From the NCBI GenBank assembly GCA_002803225.1, contig NXFV01001845.1, positions 1 to 64,000 on the forward strand: a stretch of 64,000 nucleotides of DNA. Direction: 5' to 3'. The notes under the pieces are model-generated. The model was not told where the DNA came from. It saw only the letters and a list, made by a program, of their open reading frames with translations, and did no database searches. Of the stretch, positions 22,750 to 35,162 are shown piece after piece; position 1 is the first letter of the stretch; each line of letters starts with the position of its first letter. The translations under genes were made by a program, and so were the position numbers. The stretch comes from Gamarada debralockiae. Lineage: Eukaryota > Ascomycota > Leotiomycetes > Helotiales > Hyphodiscaceae.

Positions 22750-24160
22750 GATACCGAAGTAGCCTCTCATTGAGTTTATCGCTTGTTCTTGTAGACAAAT
22801 CGTTGTTGTAGATGTAGACCTTTGATCTGATAAGGGTTTAGTTCGCAAGTTTGTGATGGTAAGCAATAGACATGATTCTGCGTTCAGGAACAAGACCCTT
22901 TATATCTTGCCTTTTATTCGAGAAGAGGGGTCCAGACGGAGACATCTCCTCAAAAGTCGCGCCATTTTCAAATGCTATCGAATGCGGAAGATAGCAATCC
23001 TTGATCTTGTTGTGAAAATTTGTCCCAAATTGAGGGCTTGTGATGAAGAGGAGAAAAACATCAGATGTTGTTCGGGGAATGGAGATGACGCGCTTCAGCG
23101 CCACAGCAATGGAAGGCTACCATTTTCGTCGCTGACCGCCGCCAAGAGACCCTGGAAAGACCCTGAAAGCATCAGCCTCGACAACACTACTTCAACGTCA
23201 CACCACTTAAGTATGTGGCCTGATCTTGGACAAATAGATCTTGAGCTGATCGATTGATTGTCCTTTCGATAAGATTACTGTATTATGGACGCATCATCCC
23301 GAGCCATCCGCACAAAACCCAGGCCGTGACTCGTGGGCTCCTTCCGTGTCTACGCCTCGTTTACTGCACAAGCTTCTCGGTGGTACGGATACAGAGTCGA
23401 ATGAGGAGTCGTCTCGTCAAGTCGTTCAAGCTCTCGATTCTGAGGATCGTATCTCATCTCTCACGTTGTACCTCTTCTCGTCTATCTCATTGCTGCTGCG
23501 AGCATCCATATTGCCTGCCCTCTGCAACCAAGTTAGTGAAGACTGAAACCTCGGAATATGGAAGTCTTACATCTCCCTGACAAGTTTTCCAGCAACTGCC
23601 TAGCTGCGGAAGTGCTGCTTCTACCGTTACCGTCTCGAGAACGGTAAACTGAGTTTTCACCTTGGCAAAGTTCGGTACATGGCCAAGCTTTTCCATGATG
23701 CGCCGCCAATTCGCGATGCTTGGCCCTTCTGGGACAACCCTTCCACTTCCTACCACCTACCAAACAGCACAATCTCCCAAGGGAGAAAGCAAAAGTTATG
23801 CATTTCGTCTCGTCGGCACAAAAATGCTTCGTAGTGCCCAAAATCCGAGGCTACGGCATCCCCAGATCCCCCATAGCCGAAGACGATCCACAAAGCCGAG
23901 ATGTACTACTCCAAACCCCACAACACCATGAACGAGAAAATCCAGACCAGATCATCATCGGCGACGCCTCATAGAGTTCTTAGCACGCCGTACATGAGTC
24001 TTTTTCTCAACACCCTTTCTCTTTTACTTGAGATCCCTCCTCCCCTCCCTCTCCTTCAATCTTCTCCCAACAGCCTCGAAGCGAATCATCCTCTTCACTC
24101 AACATCAGTGCTCGAAAAGCTACTCAACATCTCATCGAACTCGAGGAACGAATTCACAAA
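22750..24160. other. Gap with no firm gene
   Basis: Short frames overlap on both strands. One, starting with the ATG at 23798 and ending at 23974 (+), reads as a plausible 58-residue peptide (GYGIPRSPIAEDDPQSRD) but has no other support. No repeats or RNA genes are recognised. Confidence 0.3.
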
Positions 24161-24539
24161 ATGGGAGGCTGCATCTCGCATATCAAGAAGGAAATGCGGG
24201 TCCCACCCGTCCGATCTGGCAACTGGGAAGATCTTGGTCCACGACGCCCTGAATCATACGTGCCAAAATCAGGTCAGATGAAGATGCAGACAGATGGAGG
24301 AGCGATTCAACGGAAGGAGACACCAAGTGGGGTTCTGGGGTTGACTTATGATGACGCTGGCCGTCCCGTGTAAGTGAACCCGTGCGTTGGGGCGAAGGGA
24401 CGAAAATTTGTACTTTGATTTTGTTGACCATTTATCTGTAAGGGGATACATTTGCTAATTTGTTATGGCGTCTAGGTGGAGAGATCCCAAACTCCGTAAC
24501 GGTAGAGCTGAAGTTGAGCATTATGAGAACAGCAAATGA
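24161..24539 (+). CDS. 90-residue protein with an N-terminal dual-lipidation motif (MGGC)
   Basis: Exons 24161-24369 and 24476-24539 are joined over a 106-nt intron (GTAAGT donor, CTAAT branch, TAG acceptor), giving 90 residues. The start MGGCISHIKK is a classic N-myristoylation context (Gly2, Ser6) with an adjacent Cys4 for palmitoylation and following lysines. This predicts stable anchoring at the plasma membrane or endomembranes. The rest is hydrophilic and charged, ending EVEHYENSK. It has no catalytic domain; a small membrane-tethered adaptor is the most that can be inferred. The spliced exon continues cleanly (GRPVWRDPKLRNGRAE), which supports a real gene. Confidence 0.65.
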
Positions 24540-25411
24540 AGGGAGGAAGAGTTTTTGGCACCGAGTGCTGAGAGAACTCGGGTCAAAAACTCATTCAAAA
24601 TACGATATCAAGATGAAGACGATACGATTCAACGCCAATGGTACAAGTCTACTCCTCAAGACGCACAGAGAATGCTCCCCTTGGCAGGCTCTTCGCATTG
24701 ATGTTTAGCATGGGTAGAGTAGCGTTCTGCAATAGATGGTCTGGCGTTTCTTGGGTGGGAGCAGGTATACTGGGGATGATTCTGTCATGCAGGCTTGGGT
24801 CGTATTGGGATGATTAATGTATTCATATAGGCCAACCGGTCTGCTGGAACTGAAGAGCCTACCAATATGTGTTCAAATTCCAACTGATACTAGAAACTTT
24901 GTACTGTTCTCTGAAACGTTCATTAATTGCGAGAGAAGATAAAAGGACTAGCCAAGTTGCTTCTTGTTTATGATTACCATTTTGAGTTTTATTTATGGTC
25001 TCGGGTACATAATGTACCTCCGTATTCCCAAAAGCAGAATCATCCAAAGCCTTTGGGTATATTAACTCCGTAACCCAAATCCAATCCCAATTGCACCCAA
25101 TTGTCCCACAATAAAACTCCATGTGATCGTGCCGTGCCACGCCCTTACCAGACCCATATGTACGTCGTCTTCATGTCTTCATGTAGGCATCGTAGCGCCT
25201 TTCAACCGACTACTCCATCTACTCAAACTTGGTTGCTCAATGGATCTTCTTCTCCATTGAATCCTCCAAATCATCACTCAAATTATATCGACTTTGCGCC
25301 CACCACGCCTGCTCCGCAAAACAATCCCGGCTTGACGACCGTCTCTTTTGTCCCGGCCTACATTAATCAATTAGCCCAAATCCCCATCTCAATCCTCACT
25401 CTAGGAGTAAC
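24540..25411. other. Gap with no supported gene
   Basis: Overlapping sense and antisense frames at 24859-25460 have no recognisable content. Probably the 3' flanks of the two small genes on either side. Confidence 0.35.
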
Positions 25412-25639
25412 TTACAGAGGAGGAAGCGGCTTCTCTAATTCAAACCTCACCCGACGTTGACTCTGGCTTGGTAGAGGCGGGAGGGCCTTATTCTGCAGTC
25501 TGCGATTATAGAACACGAGTCCATATGGAGGAAGCAATTCTTTCTCATCGTCTGACGAGCAGGCAGAGTCATATGAGGCTTTGGAATCGTAGGAGGTGCG
25601 TTCTTGGAGGTGGGGCATTTTCTCGTCGTATTGGAACAT
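25412..25639 (-). CDS. Possible 75-residue protein, unrecognised
   Basis: On the minus strand an ATG at 25639 opens 75 codons: an acidic Ser-rich N-terminus (SYDSACSSDDEKELLPPYG), then a Pro/Arg segment ending in RVRFELEKPLPPL. The composition resembles short disordered fungal proteins. An upstream exon is possible. There is no splice evidence or family match, so this is tentative. Confidence 0.35.
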   Translation of the reverse strand: MFQYDEKMPHLQERTSYDSKASYDSACSSDDEKELLPPYGLVFYNRRLQNKALPPLPSQSQRRVRFELEKPLPPL

Positions 25640-26742
25640 TTTGCTTGGGTTGGGGGTTTCAATCTGGAGGTGCGCGATGGTAGATTGTAAAATTAATTGG
25701 TTTAACCATGGTTAGACTTGCGATCAATGATATATTTGTATGCTGATGGTGATGAATAAGGAGAGGTTCTGCAACGAAAATAGATTTGGTGGGGTGGGCA
25801 GTGCCAGCCACGGCTGCGCCTCGAGGCTGTCAGACGCGGTACCACCGAACTTTCTTTAACTTCTCTCACTGTTACCTCCGTTCATCCTCGGCATCTTTTT
25901 CTTCTTCCTGCCTTCGAGAATTTATTTCTGGTGACCCGGATCGTTTCAAGCGATGATCCAATTATCCGGAAAAGCGGTGGAACGTGCGACGTGAATTTGT
26001 TTGGCTCAAAGCGAACACAGAGATTGAAGATGAAACACTGGAGGATGTGGAGGATCGTCGCTCCCTTTCGTTGTTATACTGGATTTCCGAGAGATGGAGA
26101 AGTCTAAATCTGCTCGGTGTCCGATGATTGAAGTCATTGTCGCGTCTGTGTTCAATGTTGATCTCTATCTGTCGTTTCGGCGTGTTTATGGACTGACTCT
26201 GAGTATGCCTTGCTTCATTGTGCGATTTGGTTGAAAATTTTACAATCTGGTGAAGCGGGATGTGCTGAGGATTGAGACGGAAAAGGGCAACAGAGGAGAA
26301 TTTTGATTCGAGATGTATTGTATATTGTGGCGGGTTGATCGCATCACTGGTCAGAATTGTTCGAATGATTCATACCAAGTGAGTGATCTGAATGCAAGAT
26401 TGCTCCTGCGAGATCCCGGTGAGGAATCATCGCTTCCTTCAGGCTTCAGATGGAACTTCCTGAAAGAGACCAATTGCATCCTATACCCGTCACCCTCAAA
26501 ATCAAGATTTATCCCATCCTTCCCCTTACGATGGACGAGCTTTTAGTCTTCACTTGTAGGGAATTTGCGATGTTCTTGAGATTGAGCCAAAAATTGTCAC
26601 TAGGGAATTAGGCTGAAGAACAATATATTTTTATTTCTAATGTACCAATAGTTTTTGCTGTCAGCACAAACGCATATCCGATGACGAGGACAAAGTTTCC
26701 AGATCCATTCCTTCTTGCACGAGTACCATCCGATATTTCTCT
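25640..26742. other. Gap with no supported gene
   Basis: Only short frames without features. Nothing recognised. Confidence 0.35.
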
Positions 26743-27384
26743 TTAGCTCACATCCTCCCCACCCTCCAGCACAGTCTTCCATACATCATTATGTTTCTCA
26801 ATGCTCTCGAGTGTTCCGATGAAGTATTTATAAGTTGAATTGGACGACTTGTGTTCGGAAGCTCCACTTGAGGGCGTCTGGCTCTGGTACCAGCTGGCAT
26901 ACCGTTGTCTTACATCAATTACACGCTCCAGCACGCCTTAAATTATCTTCAGGATTTGAACGACGGGATCGGTATGGTGGCAACTCGTGTCGCTTGGACC
27001 AGAAGTTGGGCAACTAGCACTTTGCGCTACTCTGCAGTTGCTGGTACAGTCGTGGCCTTTTCGTTGTTGGGTTTTTGCACTTCCAGTTTCTGAATTATCT
27101 CTCTCTGATTCTCCAGCTTCTTAATTGTTTCTCCCTCCTTGCTCTTCTTTCTTCCCTGCGTGGTGGGGCATGGCGCTCAGGGCCTGAACAAGCTTTGCTT
27201 CAAGAGCCTTGGCATCGGCAATGTTCGCCCCGATGATTGGGTTGGGGATAAGGTATGGAGGCTTTTCGACGGTGCGGACAATCACCTAGCCGCAAGCTTC
27301 GGCGTTATTGAGCAACCATGCTGCAAACACGTCCGTATCCTCCTTGTATCAATGGTAGCTGCCTATCAAGTTGGTCGGCAACAT
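26743..27384 (-). pseudogene. N-terminal fragment of a DUF6604-family gene, with stops
   Basis: From the ATG at 27384 the minus strand reads MLPTNLIGSYH, a stop (TGA), YKEDTDVFAAWLLNNAEACG, another stop (TAG), then VIVRTVEKPPYL. This is the DUF6604 opening pattern in which an aromatic/basic residue precedes YK-D-T and W. Further on, GVLERVIDVRQRYASWY and the final STYKYFIGTLESIEKHN match the later part of the domain, after frame changes and a TAA just before GVLERV. It ends at 26743. DUF6604 proteins are fungal accessory proteins of unknown function. This copy is dead. Confidence 0.65.
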
Positions 27385-28203
27385 GTTGTCAGTCTGTAAG
27401 AAATATTGTCTGTCATCCGTTCAGGTTAGCGAAAGACGCGACATCAAATTGGAAAGACAGACTCAAGGTTTGTGGCACCGAACACCCTTTCCAGAGGTGA
27501 GTTGCAAGGCGAGCAGATCGTCGCAGATAAACTCTTTGTAAATGAAAAAATCAAGTATCTCCAAGACGGCAGGTATTGATTACGGGGTCAATGCCTTGGT
27601 CGCAAAAGCAATGTTGTTATTGCTGTTCAGGTGTTCAGGCTGCAAGAATTGCGATAGAAGAGCCGGACGGAGCGATTGTGGGACCTTATCATACGGTGAC
27701 GGTGAATTGCGGCAGTGAATTTAAATCATTGTGACCTCCTCTTCAATGCATTAGTGAATATATTTGGATCGCACTTTTGCGAGCGGCCGTATACCGTTCC
27801 CTCGTTCATCAAGCGAAGAACGAAAATGCGTGAAGAATTCCAGGCACGATTCACTTAATGACATATTCATAAGAGTAGTAAAGTGTCACTAGAGCTGATG
27901 TCCCTCCTTATGTATGTTGTATATTGACAACTTGAAATTTGGGGGTTTGCGTCTGTGTAGTTGGTATTTGGCGCTCTGATGGCAGTGTTTCACAGCTTAC
28001 GTTCAAATATAGCAAAGTTCCCAATGGGAAAAGGGTCAGAAATGACAACCGTATTGACGATTCATTTCTATGCTCTATGGAAACCTGGAAATCTAAAATC
28101 AACCCATCTCTAAGTACAGTGTTGGACTCAAAGTAGTCTCTAACGGCCATCAAAGTTAATCTATCCCAGCTAATGTATCTTTCCAAGCCTTGCAGATTTA
28201 TTC
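27385..28203. other. Gap between two DUF6604 fragments
   Basis: No gene supported. Any link between the upstream C-terminal and the downstream N-terminal fragment has decayed beyond recognition. Confidence 0.4.
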
Positions 28204-29752
28204 TTAGTTAGAGCGTCCCTGGAAAGTTGCCAGAAATCTCTCCAACATTACCTCAATTTCTAGAGTTATAGCAAAATCATCTCGTACCCTCGATGACTTC
28301 ACGACGTCGTATGGCTCAGCGGATACGGGGAGACGGTTGCTGGGGTTACAGAGGAATTCGCGAATAACTCCGGCTGCAATTGAAAGCTGCGCTCCGTCCC
28401 CCAAGGCGTGCAGTAATGATCCGTTCGGTAAAATTCTTCCTAGTTCCTTGTGCTGAAGCCTGTCCCACCACTGAAGCTATGAAAGCATCCTCCAAAATGT
28501 GAAGCACCATGGATACATTTCTGAGTGGATGACCATCGCCTTCGGAGCCATTCGCGCGTGGCCTAATGCCGAGTTGCAATTCGAGTTCTGTTTCAATTTT
28601 GAGGAGTATTTGCTGGCATTGATTGTTCAAGATGAAATATTCGGTGTCCATTGCTGGTAGAATACTGGGAAGCCAGCTTCTTAACTGAAAAAGCATCTCG
28701 ATTGGGGTGCGTGAAGTCCTGCGGGAAGAGCACTCCGTGTGTAAGTGTCGGTCTATGTTCATGAGAAGTTTTCGGCCGAATCTCCTCTGTCCAGATATTC
28801 GGTGAGGTACTTCGTGTGAGAGAGGTTGAGAGAATGACGCCCATCTTCTTCCACATACCAGACAGATTAAGTTGTTTTCGCTTAGCATCAGACGCAAACA
28901 CTTTATGCGGGACATGAATCTATGGAACATCTGTTTAGCCTTACTGGGCAACTCTCCACGAAAAAGCTGGCGGATATGAAGTTGTGTTGTCTGTTCCAAA
29001 GCTGGCCATCTTTCGTGGGGCTGGAGAAAGTTCTGCTGTTGGGCGGTATTATAGAGGTATGCAACACCGAAGAGTGAGCCCAAAGTATTTGCGAGATCAA
29101 TGCCTGCTTTTCCATCCCGATCAGGACCTTGAGACCTTCAAGGCCACAATAGACCGGGTTGTGATTGCAATAGAAGGTTAGGTCCTGTGAAGGCAAAATG
29201 TAGTCAAAATGAAAGCCGATCATGTCCTTTGGAAGTTCTCTTCCATAAGGTTGCCACAGGCTGGATCCTTAAGCCTCTGAGTTGTGGAGAAAGTGTTTGA
29301 AGTACACATCTTGTTTGATTTGATGACGGATTGAACTCGAAGTGATACCCTGCAGCTTGTTGTCCGGCACTTAGGCTTCCCCATTTGCTCGTAATCTCGT
29401 CCAGCAATAAATCATCCTCTTTACTTGAACGATTGCCTTCTTTGTCTCTCCAGTTAGATCAAGTGACTGTTCGGCATTCGCCCCTCTCTGTCGCGGTTGG
29501 TCATAGGCACGAGATATGCAGATACCAAGTGCCTTGCGATATCGAAGAGAATCCGTACCCCGAAGACAGTTGAGGCGCTGATTTCTCCTTGATAGCGAGC
29601 AGTACGCTCTTAGTGATTTCGTCTTCCAGTGGAAGAAATGTCTTGAATGATGGACTCGGTTTCTTCGGTATACTATAGGCTTTTCGGACTCCTTCAAGAA
29701 ATCCTTCTGGTGTTGTGAATTTCAAATCAAGTAACGCCTGAGTTACGAACAC
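28204..29752 (-). pseudogene. C-terminal half of a DUF6604-family gene, frameshifted
   Basis: Family segments are found in order on the minus strand but in changing frames. They include ALGICISRAYDQPRQRGAN, VQVKRMIYCWTRLR, QDLTFYCNHNPVYCGLEG, FGVAYLYNTAQQQNFLQ and TTQLHIRQLFRGELPSKAKQ. The tail then reads GDGAQLSIAAGVIREFLCNP. Stops and shifts occur near 29371-29410, 29220-29260, 29050 and 28400. The N-terminal domain expected upstream (above 29752) is not found. A matching but non-overlapping N-terminal fragment lies downstream at 26743-27384, so the order is permuted. No intact product is possible. Confidence 0.65.
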
Positions 29753-30681
29753 GTCTTCGTCTCTCCAGTTCTAGGACGACGAGCGATTAAGAAGTGGTGA
29801 GAGGTTCCGGGAGTCCTCACCAAAGAGAGGTTCAGGTTCGAGGATGTTGCCTCCTGGATATTGTACTTGCGATGTTGAATGGCGCTAGGTAGTCTTGTCA
29901 GTAACTTCAGTGAGGCGGGAATATGATTCGCTCAATATGACAAGGGAGCGGGAAGCTTTGACGGAAGGCGTGCGAGGGAATGGTAGTCACAAGTACGGAA
30001 ATAGAAGCACTCGAGCTTCGAGAATATTATACATGCACAGTCGCAATGCGTAAACGGACGATCGAGTTCTTCTTCCTGGTCGTGGAACGAGGTTGTTGTG
30101 GTGTTGTAGAGGAGGGGAAGAAGTTACGAAATTGTGCGTCGGGAGGCCTTTATGTAGGCGAGGAAGCGAGGACATAGGACGATGAGTGAATTCGCGAGTC
30201 CATCTCATTCACTCGATGCCCTCAACTTTGCGTCATCCAGAGTCGAACTCGCTCGAACGCGGCCGGCTCACCGCGGACTTCAAAACTCGACTGCTTCTCC
30301 CAGAACAAGGCCAAATTCCAGGGTCTTGGAGACAAACGAGAATCACATTTGAAGAGCAAAGGTCAAACGCAAACGCCAAATGAATTTCGTAATACATAAC
30401 ATACATAACATACATACAGAGGGGATATCCGATTGCAAAAAGCAGCATCTGAAAACCAACCGACCGACCGATCAACAAACATCAGATGCGCATGTGCGCT
30501 TGCTCCGAGAAACAAATGAAAGAGAAAAGGTGATGATGAGTACAGTTTGTTGTTTTCTTTGTTGCACCTGAATCCTCGTTCCCTTCCCCAATATCTCCCT
30601 TCTACCTCCCCTTCTAACAATTCATTTTTGACGTCCTATTCCAATTACCCACCTCCCTCGTGCTCTCTCTTGGTGAGATGT
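29753..30681. other. Gap; includes a short TACATAAC simple repeat
   Basis: No gene supported. Positions 30390-30420 hold tandem ACATACATA/CATAACATAC units. The region is 3' of the gene ending at 30682. Confidence 0.5.
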
Positions 30682-33600
30682 TCATAGTTCGTCCTTCACA
30701 TGACTGGCAGCAGAATCCACCGCACTACTCACAGAACTAGCAAACTCCTCTACGCCTTCACTCGCCCTTCTTACAGCCTCACTAGCCCCGTCCCCAGCAG
30801 CAGCCGCGAATTCCGCCAACTTGACTCTCGCGCTCTCAACCGCAGCGCTCAATCTCGCCTGAGCGCTCTCCACTGCCCCTTGTTCCGGCCCCCATACAGC
30901 ACTACTAATAGCCGAACTCGCAGACGCATATGTATCGCCAGCATAACTCGTAGCCGAAGCATAAACCTCACCCGCTGCATTCGTCATACTCTCAATCGTC
31001 CCTGTCGAAGTTCCATATATCGCTTCCGAGATAGCTTTGTGAGCCGATGACGCAGCGTCAGCGATTGAGCTCTGAGCTGCTTCCACGTACCCTGTTTGAG
31101 AGCCGTAGATCTTTTCTGAGGCTACGGATTGGACGGATGAGTAGGCGGAGCTAGCTGAGGACTGCGCTGCTTCCATGTAACCTGTGCTGGAGCCGTAGAA
31201 TTGGATGGATGCTGCTTCGACGGCGTCGTTTACGCGTGATGAGGCGGAGTCGAGAATTGCTTCGAGGGTTGGTGGGGGTGTGAAGAGGGAGCTCACGACT
31301 GAGTTTGCTGATGCGTAGGCTTCGCTGGCGTATGATGAGGCGGATGATGCGACCTGCCCAGCGCCGGTATAGTAGGCAGAGCTAAGACGGCTGTATACAC
31401 TTTCGGTGAAGTCGGGTTCTTTTCCTGAGACTAGTTCGGAGATCAGGGATTGCACGGCGGAGTACTGAGCTGCAACGCTAGAGGTTGCTACATCGGCATA
31501 TTCTTTTGCTTCGGATAGGAGGCTTCGAGTTACGAAGTAAGGCGTTGGCGCTCCGTAGATTTGGGAAGATGCTTTGGTGATGAGTGCCTCCCAGTTCTCA
31601 CTGGCTTGAGAGGCAACCGACTCCGTCCAGGGAGTTTCGCTGAATGGTGTGGAGGTTGGCATGACCGCAGAAGACGCCGCTTCTAGAAACTCCGAATATC
31701 GGGCGTGGGCCATTCCCACACCTGCGTAATATTGGTTCTGCATTTGTGCAAGCAACTTTTGCTTAGATGGTGAGTCGGTTTGGACTGCACTGACGTAGCT
31801 CTTTGCATCCGCGAAATGAGCAGAAGCGGCACTGAGCCCATCTGAGAGCTTTGATGCCGCAACTGAGGACATGGACTCAAGAGCTCCCTGAGGAGGTCCG
31901 TAGTACATCGATGAGGCAGCGGAGTAGAGTGATTGATGTGGGCTCAGTGGGGTGCCGTAGACTGCCGTTGAGCCAGCGGAAAGGGCTGCTTGGTATCTTG
32001 ATTTGGCAGCTTCAACCGAGTCAGAGTATGCTTTCTCGACAGAGCTAAACATCTCTTCATGTACTGGCTTTGGCTCACCAGAAATCTGGGCAGAGACAAT
32101 AGAGCGGGCCTGATCATAGTAATCAGAAGCCCTTGAAAGAGCATCACTGTAAACCGCAGAGGCTTGAGAAGCAATGGGAGCGGGAGTTCCATAGATGGCT
32201 GCACTGGCTCTAAATTGTTGTTAGCTTTGAATCGTCCAATCGATTTGAATAACTTACGCAGAAACGGCATCTGAATATCGGCTTGATACCACGCTTGCCA
32301 TGCTCTCTCCAGTTCCTTGCTCAACACCGAAAAGAGCGGAGCTTGCGGCTGCCAGGGCACGACTGTATTGTTCAGCTGCCAGGCTAGTCGCACTTTCGAC
32401 GGTCCCTTGGGTACTGGTGGGCTTCAATAACGCTTCGCTGACTGCCCTTGTGATATCGGCGAATCGGTCACCGGCTTCGCTAGCCATGCTTTGAATCTTC
32501 TCGCTATAACTCTCATCACTCGGAGAGTCGTCGATGATGTCTTCGTAGACAATTTGCTTGGCTTCAACGAATTGAGCCATAGCGCCACCCAAGACTTTCG
32601 CTGACGCGGCGCTTGCTGCGGACGATGTCGATGAACTGATTGAACTGGACGCGTCGGAAGCGCCTTTCGATATCGAGCTCGAGTCGGAGGATGATATGGA
32701 GCTGACCGAGCTGGATACTTCGGGCGTGCCTGTCGACGCTTGATAGACCAAGGAAGTATCCGCATCCGATAAACTCGAAGCTGAGCCTGAAACCACTGAA
32801 GCTGCGGACTGAGCGCTGCTGGAGACCTTCTCCACAAAGCCCGGTTCTGTTCCAGTGATCGAGGAAGAGGCCTTCGCGGATATGTTGCTGGCGCTCTCGC
32901 TGGCCACTGAAGCTACACTCTCAACGCTACTCTGTGACATCTCAATCACTGAGCTTGAAGCCTGATCGACGATGCTGCTTGCTGATCCTTGCTGGGTTCC
33001 AATAATTGAGCTCGATGCCTGATCGGCAATGCTGCTCGCAGAGGCTTTGGCAACAGAGGTGACGCTCTCAACGCTTCCTTGCTGAGTGCCGACAACTAAG
33101 CTCGAGGCCTTGTCTACAAGACTGCTAGCACTTGCGCTTCCAACCGAAATAACGCTCTCGACACTGCCTTTAGGCGTACCAACAACGCTGGAAGAGATTG
33201 ACGAAGCAATTGAAGACCCGGAAGAGACGGCGTCGTCCATTGAAGAGCTCACAACAGAAGCCACCGATTCCATGGTACCTTGCGAGGCACTTGTGGCAAC
33301 AACCGCCTCACCGGCCTCACTTATTTTATCCATAACCTTCTGTCCGGCAACCACTGCCGCTGCGGGCATAATCTTGGTAGTCCAATCATCGCTCGAGTCA
33401 CCAGTAGAAATCTTCCACCGTGCAGTTTCCTTAAGGCGAGCCAACTCTTTGGCTGCCTCTTCCGCGGTACCCATTGCCTGGTTTTCCACCTCTTCGGAAG
33501 CAGCTCGAGCCTTTCCAAGGCCTGGGTGATTAATAGCAACCATTTCGACTTCTTGGCGCCACTCGTCAAACTTTGGTTTCAATTTATGGTATTTTGCCCA

Positions 33601-35162
33601 GTCTTTGTGAGTAACGCCGTCGGTCCAAGCCCATCGCATTCCGATCTCTTGTAGCCCAAGATCTCGGATGTGATCAAGAATTTGAAGCGTATCTTCAGCA
33701 GCTTTGCTTACCAGGGAGTTCGTCTCTTTGTCGTAGTTTTGTCTCCATGTTCGCACAGCTTGTCCTTTCTCTTTGATTGCAACCCCGGCTTTGCGAACGG
33801 CTGTATTGAGTTCTTCCTCGGATTCTTCGATATCCTTGGAGTTCTCGACAATAGAGATGATGCTATTCTTGAGAGATTTGAAGCTGGATTTGATGGTCTC
33901 CTCCAATTGAATGTTGAGAGCTGATCCAACCTTCTCGGCTTGGTTCTTGATCAATCTGTCGGTGATTTCGGTAATGCGCTCCTCCAACTCATCGGAACCT
34001 TCGTCCGCGGCCTTAGCAAACTTCTCTTGCCATGTCTTGAGGTCGTTTGCCACGATAACTTGTGCCTTTTCACGCATTTCCTTTTCTGACAATGGAGTGT
34101 TCGCTGGGGCTTCTGATGTTGTGGGAGAGACTTCGACTGAGGTGGAAGTTAGAGCAGTCGTAGCATGGGCGGAGGAAACGGAGGATGAAATAGAAGAGAA
34201 GGTTTGGGAAGCAGATGATGCTGAGGAAGAGCTGTGACGAATTAGTATGTGTACTTTCAAGGAGGAGGAATAAGCTTACCTGTCAATCTCATCAACAACT
34301 GCTTGTATCTTCTTCCCATCGCGATATCTCCCCAATCGCTCGCCAATCCTAACCAATTGAGGTTCGACGTTCTCGCCGTACAGGATCCGCAATTTGGGGA
34401 AGACTGTCCGATCCAGGAAGATCCCAGTCGTTGTCCAGGCCCATTTAGAATACGGAACTGCAGTATTCACAGTGAAATCGCTGGCCATGTTATAGCCTTG
34501 TAACGCATACGGTTGAACTGCGGTGTATGCCGGGAGAATATGCTCGTAGTACGTCTGGAGGGCATTGGTCTTCGCAATATCATAATATGGCCCAGCAGCA
34601 GTAAGTGCTTGGTCCACATGTGGTGCCAGAGTCTCGTCGTATTTCGCTTTCAAAGTCCCTTGATATTTCAGGACTTGGGGCTGCAAGGTCTTTTCCCACT
34701 GAGCCTGACCAAATGCTTGTGCCTGCGCAACGCGAGGAGCACCATATTTCATTCCTAATGCTGTAGCAGGTGCAATTATCCTCTTGTCGAGGGCGTCGTA
34801 ATACGGTCGGGCAGCATCGACATATGGTGCTGCGTATACATCGTAGTATGGCTCGAGATGCGGTACAACAGCAGATCGCAGTTGGAAGTACGGTTTGCAA
34901 ATCTGGGGCGAGGAGTCCGTGAGGAGATCGATTGTCGAAGGGCATCGGAATAGTATTGTGATTATCGTATACCACGAGAGCAACCTAGAAAGAAGTTAGT
35001 CTCATTCGGAAGGACTGTGGTGCAGTTTACATACCGTGAGATAATGCTGAATAAACTGAAGCCTTTTTGCTTCTTTACTGACTTCGATCTGGGAGGTGCG
35101 GCGTGTCCATTTATCCCCTTCTGGCCGGTCTCCACCGCCCTTCCATTACTCTCTACTGCCAT
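30682..35162 (-). CDS. 1,444-residue Ser/Ala-rich amphipathic-repeat protein
   Basis: Four exons on the minus strand (35162-35035, 34984-34280, 34231-32258, 32209-30682) join in frame with canonical GTATGT/GTAAGC/GTAAGTT donors. A basic N-terminus precedes a hydrophobic stretch at about 37-56 (FSIISRLLSWYTIITILF). Next comes a Tyr/Pro-rich region of repeated P(Y/H)-x-D-x-A units (YYDVYAAPYVDAARPYYDAL), then a charged helical region. More than 1,000 residues of Ser/Ala-rich helical repeats follow, each with a (V/I)xGTxxGxxES core. Near 32,970-33,230 these repeat with an exact 30-residue spacing. Such helices could lie on a lipid surface, as in apolipoprotein- or perilipin-like proteins; that is inference. 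The family is widespread in filamentous ascomycetes as far as I recall, without an assigned function. Confidence 0.8.
32971..33230 (-). repeat. 90-bp (30-codon) coding repeats
   Basis: Within the 1,444-residue gene, similar blocks begin at 33061 and 33151 (CTCTC(A/G)ACxCTxCCTT on the plus strand). They encode VVGTxxGSVESVxSVxxASAS units 30 residues apart, and a shortened unit lies around 32,971. Weaker relatives recur along the rest of the gene. Confidence 0.75.
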
